Positions 50,601-59,011 are shown, counted from the stretch's first letter. The stretch: 64,000 nt of DNA from Planctomycetota bacterium (GCA_016235815.1 JACRIM010000055.1:1-64000), one strand, 5' to 3'. A program made the numbers and translations. Notes: generated from the sequence alone by a model not told the origin.

Positions 50601-50885
50601 GAGGACGGAGGTCGCGCCACTTCCGGGTGAACCGAACGCGCCGAAGGGGTCGGAGCCGTCGGTGGTGTAATAGATGGCGACGTGGTCGTAAGAGAATTGA
50701 AAGGCGACGCGTGCCCAGAGTGCGACGGCGTCGTCTTCGCGAGGGATCTCGGGCTCGCGCTGGGTGATCGAGGCCGGTTGGCTGAAGACGCTTGCGCCGG
50801 GGGCGTGATCGACGGAGGTCGGCGCGGCGAATGATGAAGAAGCGAAAAGGATAACAATCAAAGCGACAAGGGCGGCGCGGGTCAT
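47643..50885 (-). CDS. Secreted GH15-like glycoside hydrolase with dockerin
   Basis: A 1080-residue exported enzyme (signal peptide ALVALIVILFASSSFA). Residues about 30-170 form an N-terminal beta domain, about 180-450 a galactose-mutarotase-like beta sandwich, about 480-900 an (alpha/alpha)6 barrel and about 900-1000 a beta domain. The last 60 residues are a dockerin-type pair (GDFNANSAVDLADVPVMVAI, DMNADGNVNGRDLAPFVDAI). The barrel has FCWPRDAVYAAVCLARTGHI, the hallmark of glucoamylase-type (GH15) enzymes, and SPQIDETAVFPWGLYYHYQI with an acidic residue that may be the catalytic acid. It is likely to degrade an alpha-glucan outside the cell; the substrate is inferred. Confidence 0.85.
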   Translation of the reverse strand: MTRAALVALIVILFASSSFAAPTSVDHAPGASVFSQPASITQREPEIPREDDAVALWARVAFQFSYDHVAIYYTTDGSDPFGAFGSPGSGATSVLSSLGGDIQFQFNEVSGGTYDWWKATLPAPTRAYGLTIKYKISAWDTGGGGEIFANGGSAYQFTNKLAWPGAGAGSPNPNEGYPPFYFWKEEAVVGNNYINVMIDQNGTVYDIHFPGAGAVYGVGTKNEGYANGNDTFPALTSGRGQMHVNQLMAGIREGGTTYWMSNQNGLGYDNVAQAYNPTSNTVSTTARFHANGNNISIQQTDFSPAGITFPTINGGGPNRGIYIKRFVLTNNGGIPRTINFYAYGDYAINGGDGSDAMYQDGGASHGAMFAYDNAGGSANSRGEYNPTFDPDYPKNNSIFFGTALKHCTSVGSAGGTPATDSWRDTSTDNGQGWIGMQLTLTPGVPVEIDLAVGGGYVVGANNPNVGNDHVRPVFDWFFANSMSTIETATNNYWTNWLTNGVTIDFPDDRYDEVFRRGLLATALHIDGQSKGIIAGFHNGAYPFCWPRDAVYAAVCLARTGHIPESAGVYDWMRDTCYRDNESWGKGYWKQKYTTDGYTVWSSPQIDETAVFPWGLYYHYQITGDTAFANGHYATMKEAATTIHSDPGDSALLPKLNYNPVRRLMWSNNVWEDQYNFFAYSNANVVRGLYDAAALATALGFPSDASDFNFWGNTIKSGLDDWLNDNSEITDISQLGIVYPFKVYSPTDTRAVRYIDRMNGVQNDTTGNSHPLVNFTNAYGWLDLINRYWGDNYWGRSDDPTNTPWGAGPWFLSTLWYGLYYAERADLTANKGDIDNHKYRVDLCLDRVGPVGFGAEQIAPYCGPVCGCPNCGSLQYQNQNDFVLQTAWPNAWESMSTFVDAVMAFLDYAPDAPSNFFRIDPKLPTGWPSMTFNNLYIGGKRFNAVCAEQPGLSSITFTNVTGGTLNFRASLRVPSGSVVFAVTLDCAPIAYSYDAGIGRVELTTANPLGSGAGSVNTVRVYYGPRGDFNANSAVDLADVPVMVAILLGLDTDCAKLPIADMNADGNVNGRDLAPFVDAIVP

Positions 50886-51104
50886 TTGGTTTTCTTCTTT
50901 GATAAAACGATTTACCAGTGAGTCGGCGACTATCCCGTGCGGCGCATCCGCTTGGTTAACTGCCGGTTTATCAATCGGGGGTCTACGTTGCTAGTTTATT
51001 GAAATCGAGCCGGCGATTCAACGGATTTCGGCGGAACAGACCGTGTTGGTTGCCTAACTCGTTGGATAGAGGACGGTTACAGGCGTAGGTGTCTCGGGAC
51101 GTGG

Positions 51105-51743
51105 CTAGGATTTGCTCGTGGCTGAAACGAACTGCTCGATCAGGTTGGGGGACTTAATACCAGGGGCCGATTCGACACCCGAAGAGACATCGACCGCCCA
51201 GGGACGGACCGACCGAATGGCGGCGCGGACGTTTTGCGGAGTGAGGCCGCCAGCGAGAATCATTGGAGGGGCATTGTCGAGTGCGCCGGCCTGTCGAGCT
51301 TGGTTCACCAAATCCCAGTCGAAGCGTTTGCCGCTGCCGCCTCGGGCGGTGGGTGAATAGGCATCGAGCAAGACGCCGCTGACGCAGAGATCGCGCAGGC
51401 GGGCGATGTCGTCCACGAAGGAGCGATCGCGGACGCGCAGGGCCTTGATGATTCTCAGCGCACCGAGTTGAGCAATGAAAGCGGTCGATTCGTCGCCGTG
51501 GAGTTGCACAGCGGTAAGGCCGACGACGTCGACGATCCGACGGATGGTCGCGGGGCGGGCATTTACAAAGACTCCTACGGCGGCAACGAAAGGCGGCAGG
51601 ACAGCGACGATCTCGCGGGCGCGCGACGGTGTTACCTGCCGCGGGCTTTTCGCGAAGACGAGGCCGATGGCATCGGCACCGGCATCGGCGGCGATGACGG
51701 CGTCCTGTGGGCGGGTGATGCCGCAGATTTTGACCCGGGTCAT
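51105..51743 (-). CDS. trpF: Phosphoribosylanthranilate isomerase
   Basis: A 212-residue (beta/alpha)8 enzyme of tryptophan synthesis. It starts MTRVKICGITRPQDAVIAAD, with the catalytic Cys in KICGIT, then IGLVFAKSPRQVT, VGVFVNARPATIRRI, AVQLHGDESTAFI, GVLLDAYSPTARGGSGKRFD, AGGLTPQNVRAAI and AVDVSSGVESAPGIK with the catalytic Asp. The length is normal. The ATG at 51743 is chosen because the family begins here. It is divergent from recJ; no other trp gene is nearby. Confidence 0.93.
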   Translation of the reverse strand: MTRVKICGITRPQDAVIAADAGADAIGLVFAKSPRQVTPSRAREIVAVLPPFVAAVGVFVNARPATIRRIVDVVGLTAVQLHGDESTAFIAQLGALRIIKALRVRDRSFVDDIARLRDLCVSGVLLDAYSPTARGGSGKRFDWDLVNQARQAGALDNAPPMILAGGLTPQNVRAAIRSVRPWAVDVSSGVESAPGIKSPNLIEQFVSATSKS

Positions 51744-51860
51744 GGGGACACTTTTGCAGGAAAACCACGAGTTATCAAGGGAAAATCGGCCGGCTGCGAA
51801 GCGAGTGCGAGTGGGATACCATGGATGCAAATGGCGTTTCAGGGACGGGAGAAGAATCGA

Positions 51861-53603
51861 GTGCCGAAGGACTGGCTGATACCACCGCCGCACCCTTTGC
51901 GCGATGAACTGGCGACGGCGCTGCGCATCTCGCCGGTGGTGGCACAGGTTCTGCTCAACCGGGGGATCGAGGATGCCGAGACCGCGCGGCAATTCCTACG
52001 GCCGGCGGCGAGCGATTTGATTCCGCCGGAGCGGCTGCCGGGGGCGACCGAAGCGGCGGAGCGAATTGCGGCGGCCGTTCGCGATGGTCGGCGGATCGTG
52101 CTGTTTGGCGATTATGACGTGGACGGCATCACGGGCGTGTCAATCCTGTGGCACTGTTTGCGGCTCGCCGGCGGCGATCCGGCGTTTTACATCCCGCATC
52201 GGCTGGAGGAGGGCTATGGCATCAGCCCCGAGGCGATTACGTCGCTTGCTGACGAAGGGGCGCAGGTCATTGTGTCAGTGGATTGCGGCGTCACCGCGAT
52301 TGAGCCGGCGCGGATCGCGCGGGAGCGCGGGGTCGAGTTGATTATTACAGACCATCACGCGCCGCATCGTGGCGCAAACGGCGCGCTGGAGTTGCCGGAT
52401 GCGCTCCTTGTGCATCCGGGTCTGAGCGAGGGGTCGTACCCGAATCCGAATCTGTCGGGGGCGGGCGTGGCGCTGAAGGTGGCGTGGGCCATCGCGCAGA
52501 ATCTCTCGGGCGCGAAAAAGGTGAGCGAGGAGTATCGGGCGTTCCTGATCGACGCGATGGGACTCGCCGCCCTGGGGACGATCGCCGACATCGTGCCGCT
52601 GCTCGGAGAAAATCGAATCATCGCACATCACGGGCTTCTGGGGTTGCCGCAGAGCCGGCTCGCGGGGGTGCGGGCGTTGATTGCCTCGGCGGGCTTGGCG
52701 GGCAAGGCACTGGATGGTTATGACATCGGATTCAAGATTGCGCCGCGATTGAACGCAATCGGCCGCATGGGGCACGCACAACTGGCGGTGGAATTGTTGA
52801 CGCGGGCTGACGAGGCCGAGGCAATGAAAATCGCGGCGAACCTCGAACAGCAGAACAAGGCGCGGCAGACGCTGGAGCGAAAGATCGCCGGCGAGGCGGA
52901 GGAGATGGTGCAGGCGCAGGGGCAGGACGCCGACTCGGTGCGGGCCATTGTGCTGGCTTCGCACGGGTGGCACGCGGGCGTGATCGGAATCGTGGCCAGC
53001 CGAATGACGGAAATGTTCGGCAAACCGACGGTGATGATCGCGCTGGAGAATGAGACGGGGCAGGGATCAGCGCGAAGCGTGCGGAACTTCGCGCTGAATG
53101 AGGCGCTGGCGGATTGCGGGCAGTTTCTCATTACCTATGGCGGGCACGCGATGGCGGCGGGCCTGCGGATCAAGGCAGAGCGCGTGGATGAGTTTCGCAC
53201 GGCGTTTCAGAACCGGGCAGGGCAACTTCTGACGTCGAATGATCTCGTGCCCAAGCTGCGTGTCGATGACGTGGTATCACTGGATCGCCTGAATGAATCG
53301 CTCGTGAAGGAACTCAAGCAGCTTGCACCCTTCGGCGCGGGCAATCCGGCGGCGCGGCTGGCGACGGACTGGCTCGATGTCTTCGGCGATCCGCGGACGG
53401 TCGGCTCAGCGGGGACGCACCTTCAAATGCAACTCACCGACGGGCGCACGCGGTGCAAGGGAATCGCCTTTGGTCAGGCAAAGGCAAGCGGGCAATTGGC
53501 CGATCATCGGCGGTGCCGCGTGGTGTTTGAGCCGGTGATCAACGAGTGGAACGGCCGACGAAGCGTGGAGATGCAGGTTCTCGACATCAAGTTTCCGGAG
53601 TGA
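51861..53603 (+). CDS. recJ: Single-stranded-DNA-specific exonuclease RecJ
   Basis: A 580-residue 5'-3' exonuclease for recombination and repair. The DHH motifs are complete: LFGDYDVDGITG (I), VSVDCGVTA (II), ITDHHAPHRG (III) and TIADIVPLLGENRI (IV). GGHAMAAGLRIK is the DHHA1 motif, and the C-terminal OB fold (about 460-580, with LKQLAPFGAGNPAARLATDW) is present. A GTG at 51861 with GGGAGAAG upstream is the most likely start; in-frame ATGs at 51825 and 51831 are alternatives. Confidence 0.92.
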   Translation: MPKDWLIPPPHPLRDELATALRISPVVAQVLLNRGIEDAETARQFLRPAASDLIPPERLPGATEAAERIAAAVRDGRRIVLFGDYDVDGITGVSILWHCLRLAGGDPAFYIPHRLEEGYGISPEAITSLADEGAQVIVSVDCGVTAIEPARIARERGVELIITDHHAPHRGANGALELPDALLVHPGLSEGSYPNPNLSGAGVALKVAWAIAQNLSGAKKVSEEYRAFLIDAMGLAALGTIADIVPLLGENRIIAHHGLLGLPQSRLAGVRALIASAGLAGKALDGYDIGFKIAPRLNAIGRMGHAQLAVELLTRADEAEAMKIAANLEQQNKARQTLERKIAGEAEEMVQAQGQDADSVRAIVLASHGWHAGVIGIVASRMTEMFGKPTVMIALENETGQGSARSVRNFALNEALADCGQFLITYGGHAMAAGLRIKAERVDEFRTAFQNRAGQLLTSNDLVPKLRVDDVVSLDRLNESLVKELKQLAPFGAGNPAARLATDWLDVFGDPRTVGSAGTHLQMQLTDGRTRCKGIAFGQAKASGQLADHRRCRVVFEPVINEWNGRRSVEMQVLDIKFPE

Positions 53604-53675
53604 GCGAGTCTGAGCACATCGGGCGAACAGAGAAGCGGGGCGGCATCTCAATCGCATGGAGCGAATCCTCGCTCG

Positions 53676-53720
53676 CACCGGTTGGAAATCCACCATGGCG
53701 GATATTGGACCGGTGCCACA
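53676..53720. repeat. Twin-hairpin repeat, interrupted copy
   Basis: Hairpin B is split: CACCGGTTGGAAA (53676-53688) and CCGGTGCCACA (53710-53720) are separated by about 21 bases that are themselves nearly palindromic (TCCACCATGGCGGA). It ends 3 bases before the likely start codon of the next gene. Confidence 0.75.
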
Positions 53721-53723
53721 AGT

Positions 53724-55325
53724 GTGGACGTTGCGGCGCTGGCGTTGATTGCGCTGTTCGTGGGGTCGATGAGTCTGCCGGGGATCACCCATGGCGGCTT
53801 GGGGTGGTCGGATGCGCCGAATCATGCGCTCGATGGCGTATTCGTTTACGAGTTTGTGAAGCAGTGGCCGATCGCGCACGCGCGGGAGTGGGCCGAGCAG
53901 TTCTACCTGCGCTATCCGGCACTGGGGATCATCGTGTATTACCCGCCGGGGTTTGCGGTTGTGGAGGCGGGGGCGTTCGCACTTCTGGGCGTGAACATTG
54001 TTTCGGCGCGGTTGACGGTGGTGCTGTTCGCGGTCGGCGCGGGCTGGTTGATGTATTTGCTGGGGCGTCGGTGGTTTGATCGACCGACGGGGCTGTTCGC
54101 GGGGTTGCTGTTGATCACCTGTCCGCATGGGTTCCTCTGGATGAACGACGTCATGCTGGAGTGGCCGGCGACGTTTTGGATTCTGGCGAGCGTGTATTGT
54201 TTTGAGCGCGATCGGGCGGCGGCGCATGCGCGGTGGGCGATTGCGCTCGCGGCGTGCGCCGTCATGGCGTATCTCACGAAGCAGACGGCCGGGTTCATTC
54301 TGCCGGTGTTGGGAATGTATGCGTTTGTTGCACGGCTGCCGCGAGCTTATTTCGTGAATGTGGCGCGCGCTTTGTCGATGGTGGTCGCGGTCGGAGTCAT
54401 TGCGGCGTACCACGTCGCGACGAAGAAGTATGCGGCGTTGCCGTCGCATCTGCTGGCGACGTCGGTGGATATTCACTTCTATCCGCGGCATCTGCCGGAG
54501 ATTCTCGGTTGGCCGCTGTTGGGCGTGGCGCTGCTGGGGATGGTCACCATGGCAGCGCGGCTATCGCGGGGACCGGGTTCGCTGCTCATGTTGTGGTTTG
54601 TCGCATGGGCGGGTTTCAGCACCGTGATCGCCGCGAAGGAGCCGCGGTATTTCTTTTTTGCGATCCCGCCGATGGCGTTTGCGGCGGTGCGATTTTTCCT
54701 ACCGGCCGCGGGAGCGGTGATCTCCTGGCGCGCCGACAAGGCGAGGATTGTGTTGCTGGCGGCGCTGGTGTTGGTGCAGGCCGGCATCGCGCGGGCGCGC
54801 GATGTGGGGCGGTTACCGCGATTTGAGGGCGCGGTGGAGGAATTGGTAGGTCGCACAGATGCGGATGTCGTGCTGGTCGATGCGGTGCGCGACGGACAGG
54901 TGGCGTTTGATATCTACCAGAATGAAGCGGCGCGAAAGCGGATTCTCATGCTGCGGGCCAGCAAGATGCTCTATGCCCGAGCGGCGCGGGAGAAGTACGA
55001 CTATCAGCAGTTCGTCGAAAGCGAGTCGAACATCGTTCGACTGCTCGACCAATACGGAATTCGCTACATCCTCATCGAGTCCGCCTATCCCGCAACACCG
55101 TATGTCGATGCCGATCCGCCGCCGCGAAAGATGCTGCGCAATCTGCTGACGAGCGACCCGCGTTTCCGGCTGGTGAGGGCGTGGCCGATGCGCTGCGGCG
55201 ACCCGATCTGGAACGACGTGGAGCTGCGGCTTTATCAATATCCATCGTGCCCGGCGCGGGGGTCGAAGATGATCAAGCTCTCGATCCCGGCGATGGGGCG
55301 GGAGGTGACGTTCGAGTTGCCGTAG
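53724..55325 (+). CDS. Multi-pass membrane glycosyltransferase (GT39/ArnT-like)
   Basis: About 533 residues with roughly ten membrane helices, then a soluble C-terminal domain (about 375-533). The first outer loop has GWSDAPNHALDGVFVYEFVK with an acidic pair and YYPPGFAVVEA, as in GT39/GT83 enzymes. MNDVMLEWPATFWILASVYC matches the second conserved loop. It would transfer a sugar from a polyprenyl donor outside the membrane. The soluble domain may bind the acceptor. A GTG at 53724 is the best start in this frame; the frame upstream runs through a repeat, so the true start may be lost or different. Confidence 0.78.
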   Translation: MDVAALALIALFVGSMSLPGITHGGLGWSDAPNHALDGVFVYEFVKQWPIAHAREWAEQFYLRYPALGIIVYYPPGFAVVEAGAFALLGVNIVSARLTVVLFAVGAGWLMYLLGRRWFDRPTGLFAGLLLITCPHGFLWMNDVMLEWPATFWILASVYCFERDRAAAHARWAIALAACAVMAYLTKQTAGFILPVLGMYAFVARLPRAYFVNVARALSMVVAVGVIAAYHVATKKYAALPSHLLATSVDIHFYPRHLPEILGWPLLGVALLGMVTMAARLSRGPGSLLMLWFVAWAGFSTVIAAKEPRYFFFAIPPMAFAAVRFFLPAAGAVISWRADKARIVLLAALVLVQAGIARARDVGRLPRFEGAVEELVGRTDADVVLVDAVRDGQVAFDIYQNEAARKRILMLRASKMLYARAAREKYDYQQFVESESNIVRLLDQYGIRYILIESAYPATPYVDADPPPRKMLRNLLTSDPRFRLVRAWPMRCGDPIWNDVELRLYQYPSCPARGSKMIKLSIPAMGREVTFELP

Positions 55326-55384
55326 GAGTTCGGCGGGACTATCCGGCATTCCCCTCAGTCCCATAAGGGACGACCCGACAATTG

Positions 55385-55442
55385 CCCAGCAGCTTCACTG
55401 CTGGGACAGCTTTCCCCATTATCGACAAAGTGCCGGAGGCAC
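55385..55442. repeat. CCCAGCAG hairpin and GTGCC hairpin
   Basis: CCCAGCAG-CTTCA-CTGCTGGG (55385-55405) and GTGCC-GGA-GGCAC (55430-55442) are two hairpins in tandem in the gap after the glycosyltransferase gene. They resemble the other dispersed palindromes. No T run follows them, so I do not call a terminator. Confidence 0.6.
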
Positions 55443-55594
55443 GACTGAACTTCCCCTTCCTAGCATCCTTCGCTCCCACCTCGCCATCATTTAACACGTC
55501 CATTTCATTTCCAATCCCTTCTAATTACAATCGACTTTCATTGGGGCCGGATAGCCCTGCCATGCTCACCTCTTCCTCGAAAGGAAATCGTCGA

Positions 55595-56056
55595 ATGCGC
55601 ACGCTCGCAATCACCTGCCTCGGCCTACTGTCGTTGGGCTGTACCCGCGTGGACTACCTGAGCTACTGCGGTATTCAGGAATGGCCCACCGGCTCTGCCT
55701 TCGTGCAGTCCGTGGACAACACCGACGTCTACGAAGGCCTCCCCGACAAGCCCTACACCGTCGTCGGCCTGATCGACGTCTACGACGACCAACCGTTCTT
55801 CCTCAACAACGACGTGAAGAAAAAAGTCCTCAAAATGGCATCGGACCACAAAGCCGACGCCCTCGTCTGGCTCAGCGACCGCGCCGTCTCCAGCGGCTCA
55901 TTAAGGATGCGCGAAAACGAGCGCGCTGCTGCAACCCTCGACACCGGCCGATCAAGCCAACCCGAAATGGTCGTGACGCACGCTAACCAATATGTGTCTA
56001 CGTCATACCGCAAAAGCCTGCGCAGCAGCTTGCTTGTGATCAAGTGGAAATCATAA
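55595..56056 (+). CDS. Small lipoprotein of unknown function
   Basis: A 153-residue exported protein. The signal ends in LLSLGC, a lipobox, so it is likely to be lipid-anchored. AAAGGA at 55580-55585 lies 9 bases before the ATG at 55595. The mature part has AFVQSVDNTDVYEGLPDKPY and VVGLIDVYDDQPFFLNNDVK; I do not recognise the family. Codons end mostly in C, unlike the G-ending codons around it, which may hint at transfer (weak). Confidence 0.7.
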   Translation: MRTLAITCLGLLSLGCTRVDYLSYCGIQEWPTGSAFVQSVDNTDVYEGLPDKPYTVVGLIDVYDDQPFFLNNDVKKKVLKMASDHKADALVWLSDRAVSSGSLRMRENERAAATLDTGRSSQPEMVVTHANQYVSTSYRKSLRSSLLVIKWKS

Positions 56057-56118
56057 CCAAGTACGCAACCTTCGTTACGGACGGAACAGGTATCAAAATC
56101 AGTATTGGAACCCGTGCT

Positions 56119-56616
56119 ATGCGAAAAACTGCAATTGGAATAGTCGTAGTGCTCCAATTGATTGCGTTGTCCGGTGCAAACTGTCAGCCCTTTCTCGCCC
56201 CAGACCTTTCCCTACCCACGCCACTCTTGGCTGGTGTCTATTCTGGCGATGCCTCCTGTGTAAGAACTACCACCACAGAACAACAAGACACACAGGAAAC
56301 TCCGCCCCCAACAGGAGTCATCTTCGAATTCAGTAGTGCGGGCCTGCCAATTATTCGTGGTGAAGAACTGCGTTCTGGCAGACGCGAGCCGCTTGGAAGC
56401 GGGGTAGTCCTCGTCTATACAAGAATTGCCTCCATTACTAATGGAATCGTCATTCATTCGAACTTTGAGAACACAGGTGGCAGCGTTATTGGATCATCGA
56501 TCGCTACACTTCAAGCTGAGGGAGCAACCACGATTCGCTATAAACTCAACTCGAGTATTACTGACGGCGGTCTTTTGGTTGTGAATAACTGTAACGCGGT
56601 CCTGACGAAGCAATAA
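56119..56616 (+). CDS. Small secreted protein of unknown function
   Basis: A 165-residue protein with a signal peptide (RKTAIGIVVVLQLIALSGA), followed by a Thr/Glu-rich stretch and a beta-rich domain (PTGVIFEFSSAGLPIIRGEE). No family recognised. The base composition is clearly more AT-rich than that of the housekeeping genes, and codon choice differs, so the gene may be recently acquired. It follows the lipoprotein gene on the same strand. Confidence 0.6.
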   Translation: MRKTAIGIVVVLQLIALSGANCQPFLAPDLSLPTPLLAGVYSGDASCVRTTTTEQQDTQETPPPTGVIFEFSSAGLPIIRGEELRSGRREPLGSGVVLVYTRIASITNGIVIHSNFENTGGSVIGSSIATLQAEGATTIRYKLNSSITDGGLLVVNNCNAVLTKQ

Positions 56617-56656
56617 CGTATGCGAATAGTTTCAACTACGAAATTGGTGAGTCCAT

Positions 56657-56794
56657 ATGGATGAGGAAGCGAAACTCGAAGACCGCTATCGGTTCTTTAC
56701 CGAAAAAGGAATCGACCTCGCCATTGAGCACGACAAGATTCTGATCACATTGTTTGTAGCGATTATCGCGGAGGCGAAAAAGGTGTCAGGTTGA
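56657..56794 (+). CDS. Putative 45-residue small protein
   Basis: A short frame from an ATG at 56657 to TGA at 56792-56794 encodes an amphipathic helical peptide with clear protein-like composition: acidic head MDEEAKLEDRYRFF, then hydrophobic HDKILITLFVAIIAEAKK. There is only a weak GGTGAG upstream. It may be a small membrane-associated protein or the remains of a longer gene. Confidence 0.4.
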   Translation: MDEEAKLEDRYRFFTEKGIDLAIEHDKILITLFVAIIAEAKKVSG

Positions 56795-57035
56795 AACACG
56801 AAAGGCATGGCACGCGAATAACGGGAATGAGAGCCAAACAACACGCTTGATTCGCCATCGGACGCCATCGTGTCGCGCGCAGTCAGCGGCCCCATCGCCA
56901 ATCCCAACATCGCCCGTCAAACGTGTCCGCGACCCCAGCCCTGCTTCCCTATTCGGCGAATCTGCACAATCTGCGGTTCCAACTCCCGCCCCACTCAACA
57001 CTTAACACTCCGCGAAAAAATCTCAAAAATCCCCC

Positions 57036-57063
57036 TTGCCTCCGCCGCTCCCTGCGCTATATT
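57036..57063 (+). promoter_or_regulatory. Promoter of the 67-residue gene
   Basis: TTGCCT (57036-57041) and TATATT (57058-57063) with 16 bases between them, 50 bases before the ATG at 57113. The stretch from 56795 to here shows no gene. Confidence 0.5.
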
Positions 57064-57112
57064 AGTTCGGTATAAGTTAGGTATGCCCGGCCCATCGAAA
57101 GGAGGCCCGTCT

Positions 57113-57316
57113 ATGTCCCCGATCTTTACGGCGAAGCCAGCGTCCACGACAATCGCACCGCGTCGCGCAGTGACCCGGTTAATCACTCGGACTCTTGGCT
57201 CTCAGTTCCTTACTACCGCACATATCCGCACAAACAGTTTGCGCGTTTTTTGCAAGGTAAAACGGTTTTTCGCACTTTTTTGTGGGGGTATACTTTTTTT
57301 CCAAACCCCGCGTTAA
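57113..57316 (+). CDS. Putative 67-residue protein with strong ribosome binding site
   Basis: The ATG at 57113 has a near-perfect AAAGGAGG at 57098-57105 (7 bases before it), and a plausible promoter lies further up. The product (MSPIFTAKPASTTIAPRRAV then RVFCKVKRFFALFCGGILFF) is basic and ends in a hydrophobic Cys/Phe segment; no family recognised. It could be a real small membrane protein or a leader whose translation matters. Signals are stronger than for most short frames here. Confidence 0.45.
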   Translation: MSPIFTAKPASTTIAPRRAVTRLITRTLGSQFLTTAHIRTNSLRVFCKVKRFFALFCGGILFFQTPR

Positions 57317-57340
57317 ACAACGCGGTGAGCATTCCAGGCT

Positions 57341-59011
57341 TCAAGCCGGCGCCGGGCCGTGGGTGCCGGCGCTGTCGATGCCTTGCTTGGGCCTCGTCGG
57401 CAGCGTGACGCGGATAACGGTGCCTTGATTGGCGACCGAATTGACGGTGATCGTGCCCGAGTGTTCGTCGACGATCTTTTTCGCGACGGCGAGGCCGAGG
57501 CCGGTGCCGCCGTGGCCTTTGGTTGAATAAAACGCGTCGAAGATGCGGTCCTGCTTCTCCTTTGGGATGCCGGGGCCGTTGTCGCCGACGGTGATGGCGG
57601 CGGAATCGGCTGCGGGGTCAAAGGCGGTTTTCACGGTGACGATGCCGGTGCTCTTGGCGACGGCGTCGACGGCGTTGTTGATGATGTTGAGCACGACCTG
57701 GTGAATGCCGTGTTCATCGAGCGGGATCGCGGGCATCGGCTCGCCGAACTCGTGTTTGAGAATGACACCCTTGTCCTCCGCCCGGCGCGTGGCGAGGCGG
57801 ATGCAATCTTCCACGAGAAAGTTCAGTTGAACGGGTTCGAGGCGCGGCTCGCGCTGTTTGGCGAATGCGAGCATGTTCATGGTCAGGGCGTGGACCTTGT
57901 CCATGTTGCGGCGGACGACCTGCCATCCCTGTTCGACGGTGGCGATGTTCTGGCCGCGCAGGCCCATCTCCAGCACTTCGCTGCCGCCCATCAGGCCCTG
58001 AAGAATGTTCTTGATGTAGTGTGACAGGGCGGCGACAGTTTCGCCGGCCGCGGCGAGTCGCTCGGTGCGGACGCGCTCATTCACAAGGCGGGCGTCTTCG
58101 ATCGCGAGGCCGGCCATCTGGCCGATGGCGGCGACGAGGCGAAGCTGCTCTTCGGTGTAGATGTGCCGCGACATAGCGCAGTCGACATAAATGACGCCAA
58201 GCACTTCCTCGCGGGTGACGAGCGGGACGCAGATGACGGATTGCAGGCCGATCTTGCTCACCTCGGCGGCGGCCTGACCTTTGAAGCGGGCGTCGCTCAT
58301 GGCGTTGCTGCAGAGGATGCCTTCGCGGTTGCTGATGACGTGATCGACGATGGCCTTGCTGGCGCGAATCTTGTCGCGCGTTTCGTCGGACCAGCGGACG
58401 ACTTCGGCGTCGAACTTGCCCGAGCGCGAGTCCTTCATGAGGATGAAGCCGCGGTCGGCGGGCACTTCCTGAAAGACGAGATCCATGGTGCGCTCCACCA
58501 ACTGGTGCGGCGTGAGCACCGCGCCGACGGCATCGAGCAGGGCCGACATGACGCGCCAGGAGCGCACGGCCTCGGCGGCGGCGGGTGTGGCGAGGATCAT
58601 GCTGTCGTCGGCCGCGCCGACGGAACCGATGATCGATGCGTCGAGTCGGCCGGGGCCGGCGTCGAGGTCGACGAGATCACCGACGATGGCGGCGGCTTCG
58701 CGCGGTTCGAGGCCGAGTTCATCGCTGCTGTCCCAGATCATGAGCGTGCCGCCCATGCGGATTTGGTCGCCGTGTTTGAGGCGCGTGGGGCGTTCGAGGC
58801 GCTTGCCGTTGAGGTAGGTGCCGTTGGCGCTTTTGAGATCTTCAATGATCCAGCCGCGGCCGGAGGGTTTCAGTTCGGCGTGACGGCGGGAGACCGTGAA
58901 ATCGGTGAGAGAGAGATCGGGGCTGCTTCGGCCGAGAAGGGCGCTGCCGCCTTCGGTGGGCGTGAAGCGCAGCCCTTTGTCGGGGCCTTGAAGCACCAGA
59001 ACACTTGGCAC
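57341..59011 (-). CDS. FHA-GAF sensor histidine kinase
   Basis: A 556-residue cytoplasmic kinase. Residues 1-95 are an FHA domain (LGRSSPDLSLTDFTVSRRHA, then SANGTYLNG), which binds phospho-threonine. Residues about 150-315 are a GAF domain (VMSALLDAVGAVLTPHQLVE, SVICVPLVTREEVLGVIYVD). Residues about 330-400 are the dimerisation helices, with the phospho-acceptor His in AALSHYIKNI. Residues about 430-545 are the ATPase (LNIINNAVDAV, VGDNGPGIP, GHGGTGLGLAVAKKI). It may receive signals from Ser/Thr kinases through FHA, linking them with two-component signalling. No response regulator is adjacent. It has no membrane segment. Confidence 0.9.
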   Translation of the reverse strand: MPSVLVLQGPDKGLRFTPTEGGSALLGRSSPDLSLTDFTVSRRHAELKPSGRGWIIEDLKSANGTYLNGKRLERPTRLKHGDQIRMGGTLMIWDSSDELGLEPREAAAIVGDLVDLDAGPGRLDASIIGSVGAADDSMILATPAAAEAVRSWRVMSALLDAVGAVLTPHQLVERTMDLVFQEVPADRGFILMKDSRSGKFDAEVVRWSDETRDKIRASKAIVDHVISNREGILCSNAMSDARFKGQAAAEVSKIGLQSVICVPLVTREEVLGVIYVDCAMSRHIYTEEQLRLVAAIGQMAGLAIEDARLVNERVRTERLAAAGETVAALSHYIKNILQGLMGGSEVLEMGLRGQNIATVEQGWQVVRRNMDKVHALTMNMLAFAKQREPRLEPVQLNFLVEDCIRLATRRAEDKGVILKHEFGEPMPAIPLDEHGIHQVVLNIINNAVDAVAKSTGIVTVKTAFDPAADSAAITVGDNGPGIPKEKQDRIFDAFYSTKGHGGTGLGLAVAKKIVDEHSGTITVNSVANQGTVIRVTLPTRPKQGIDSAGTHGPAPA

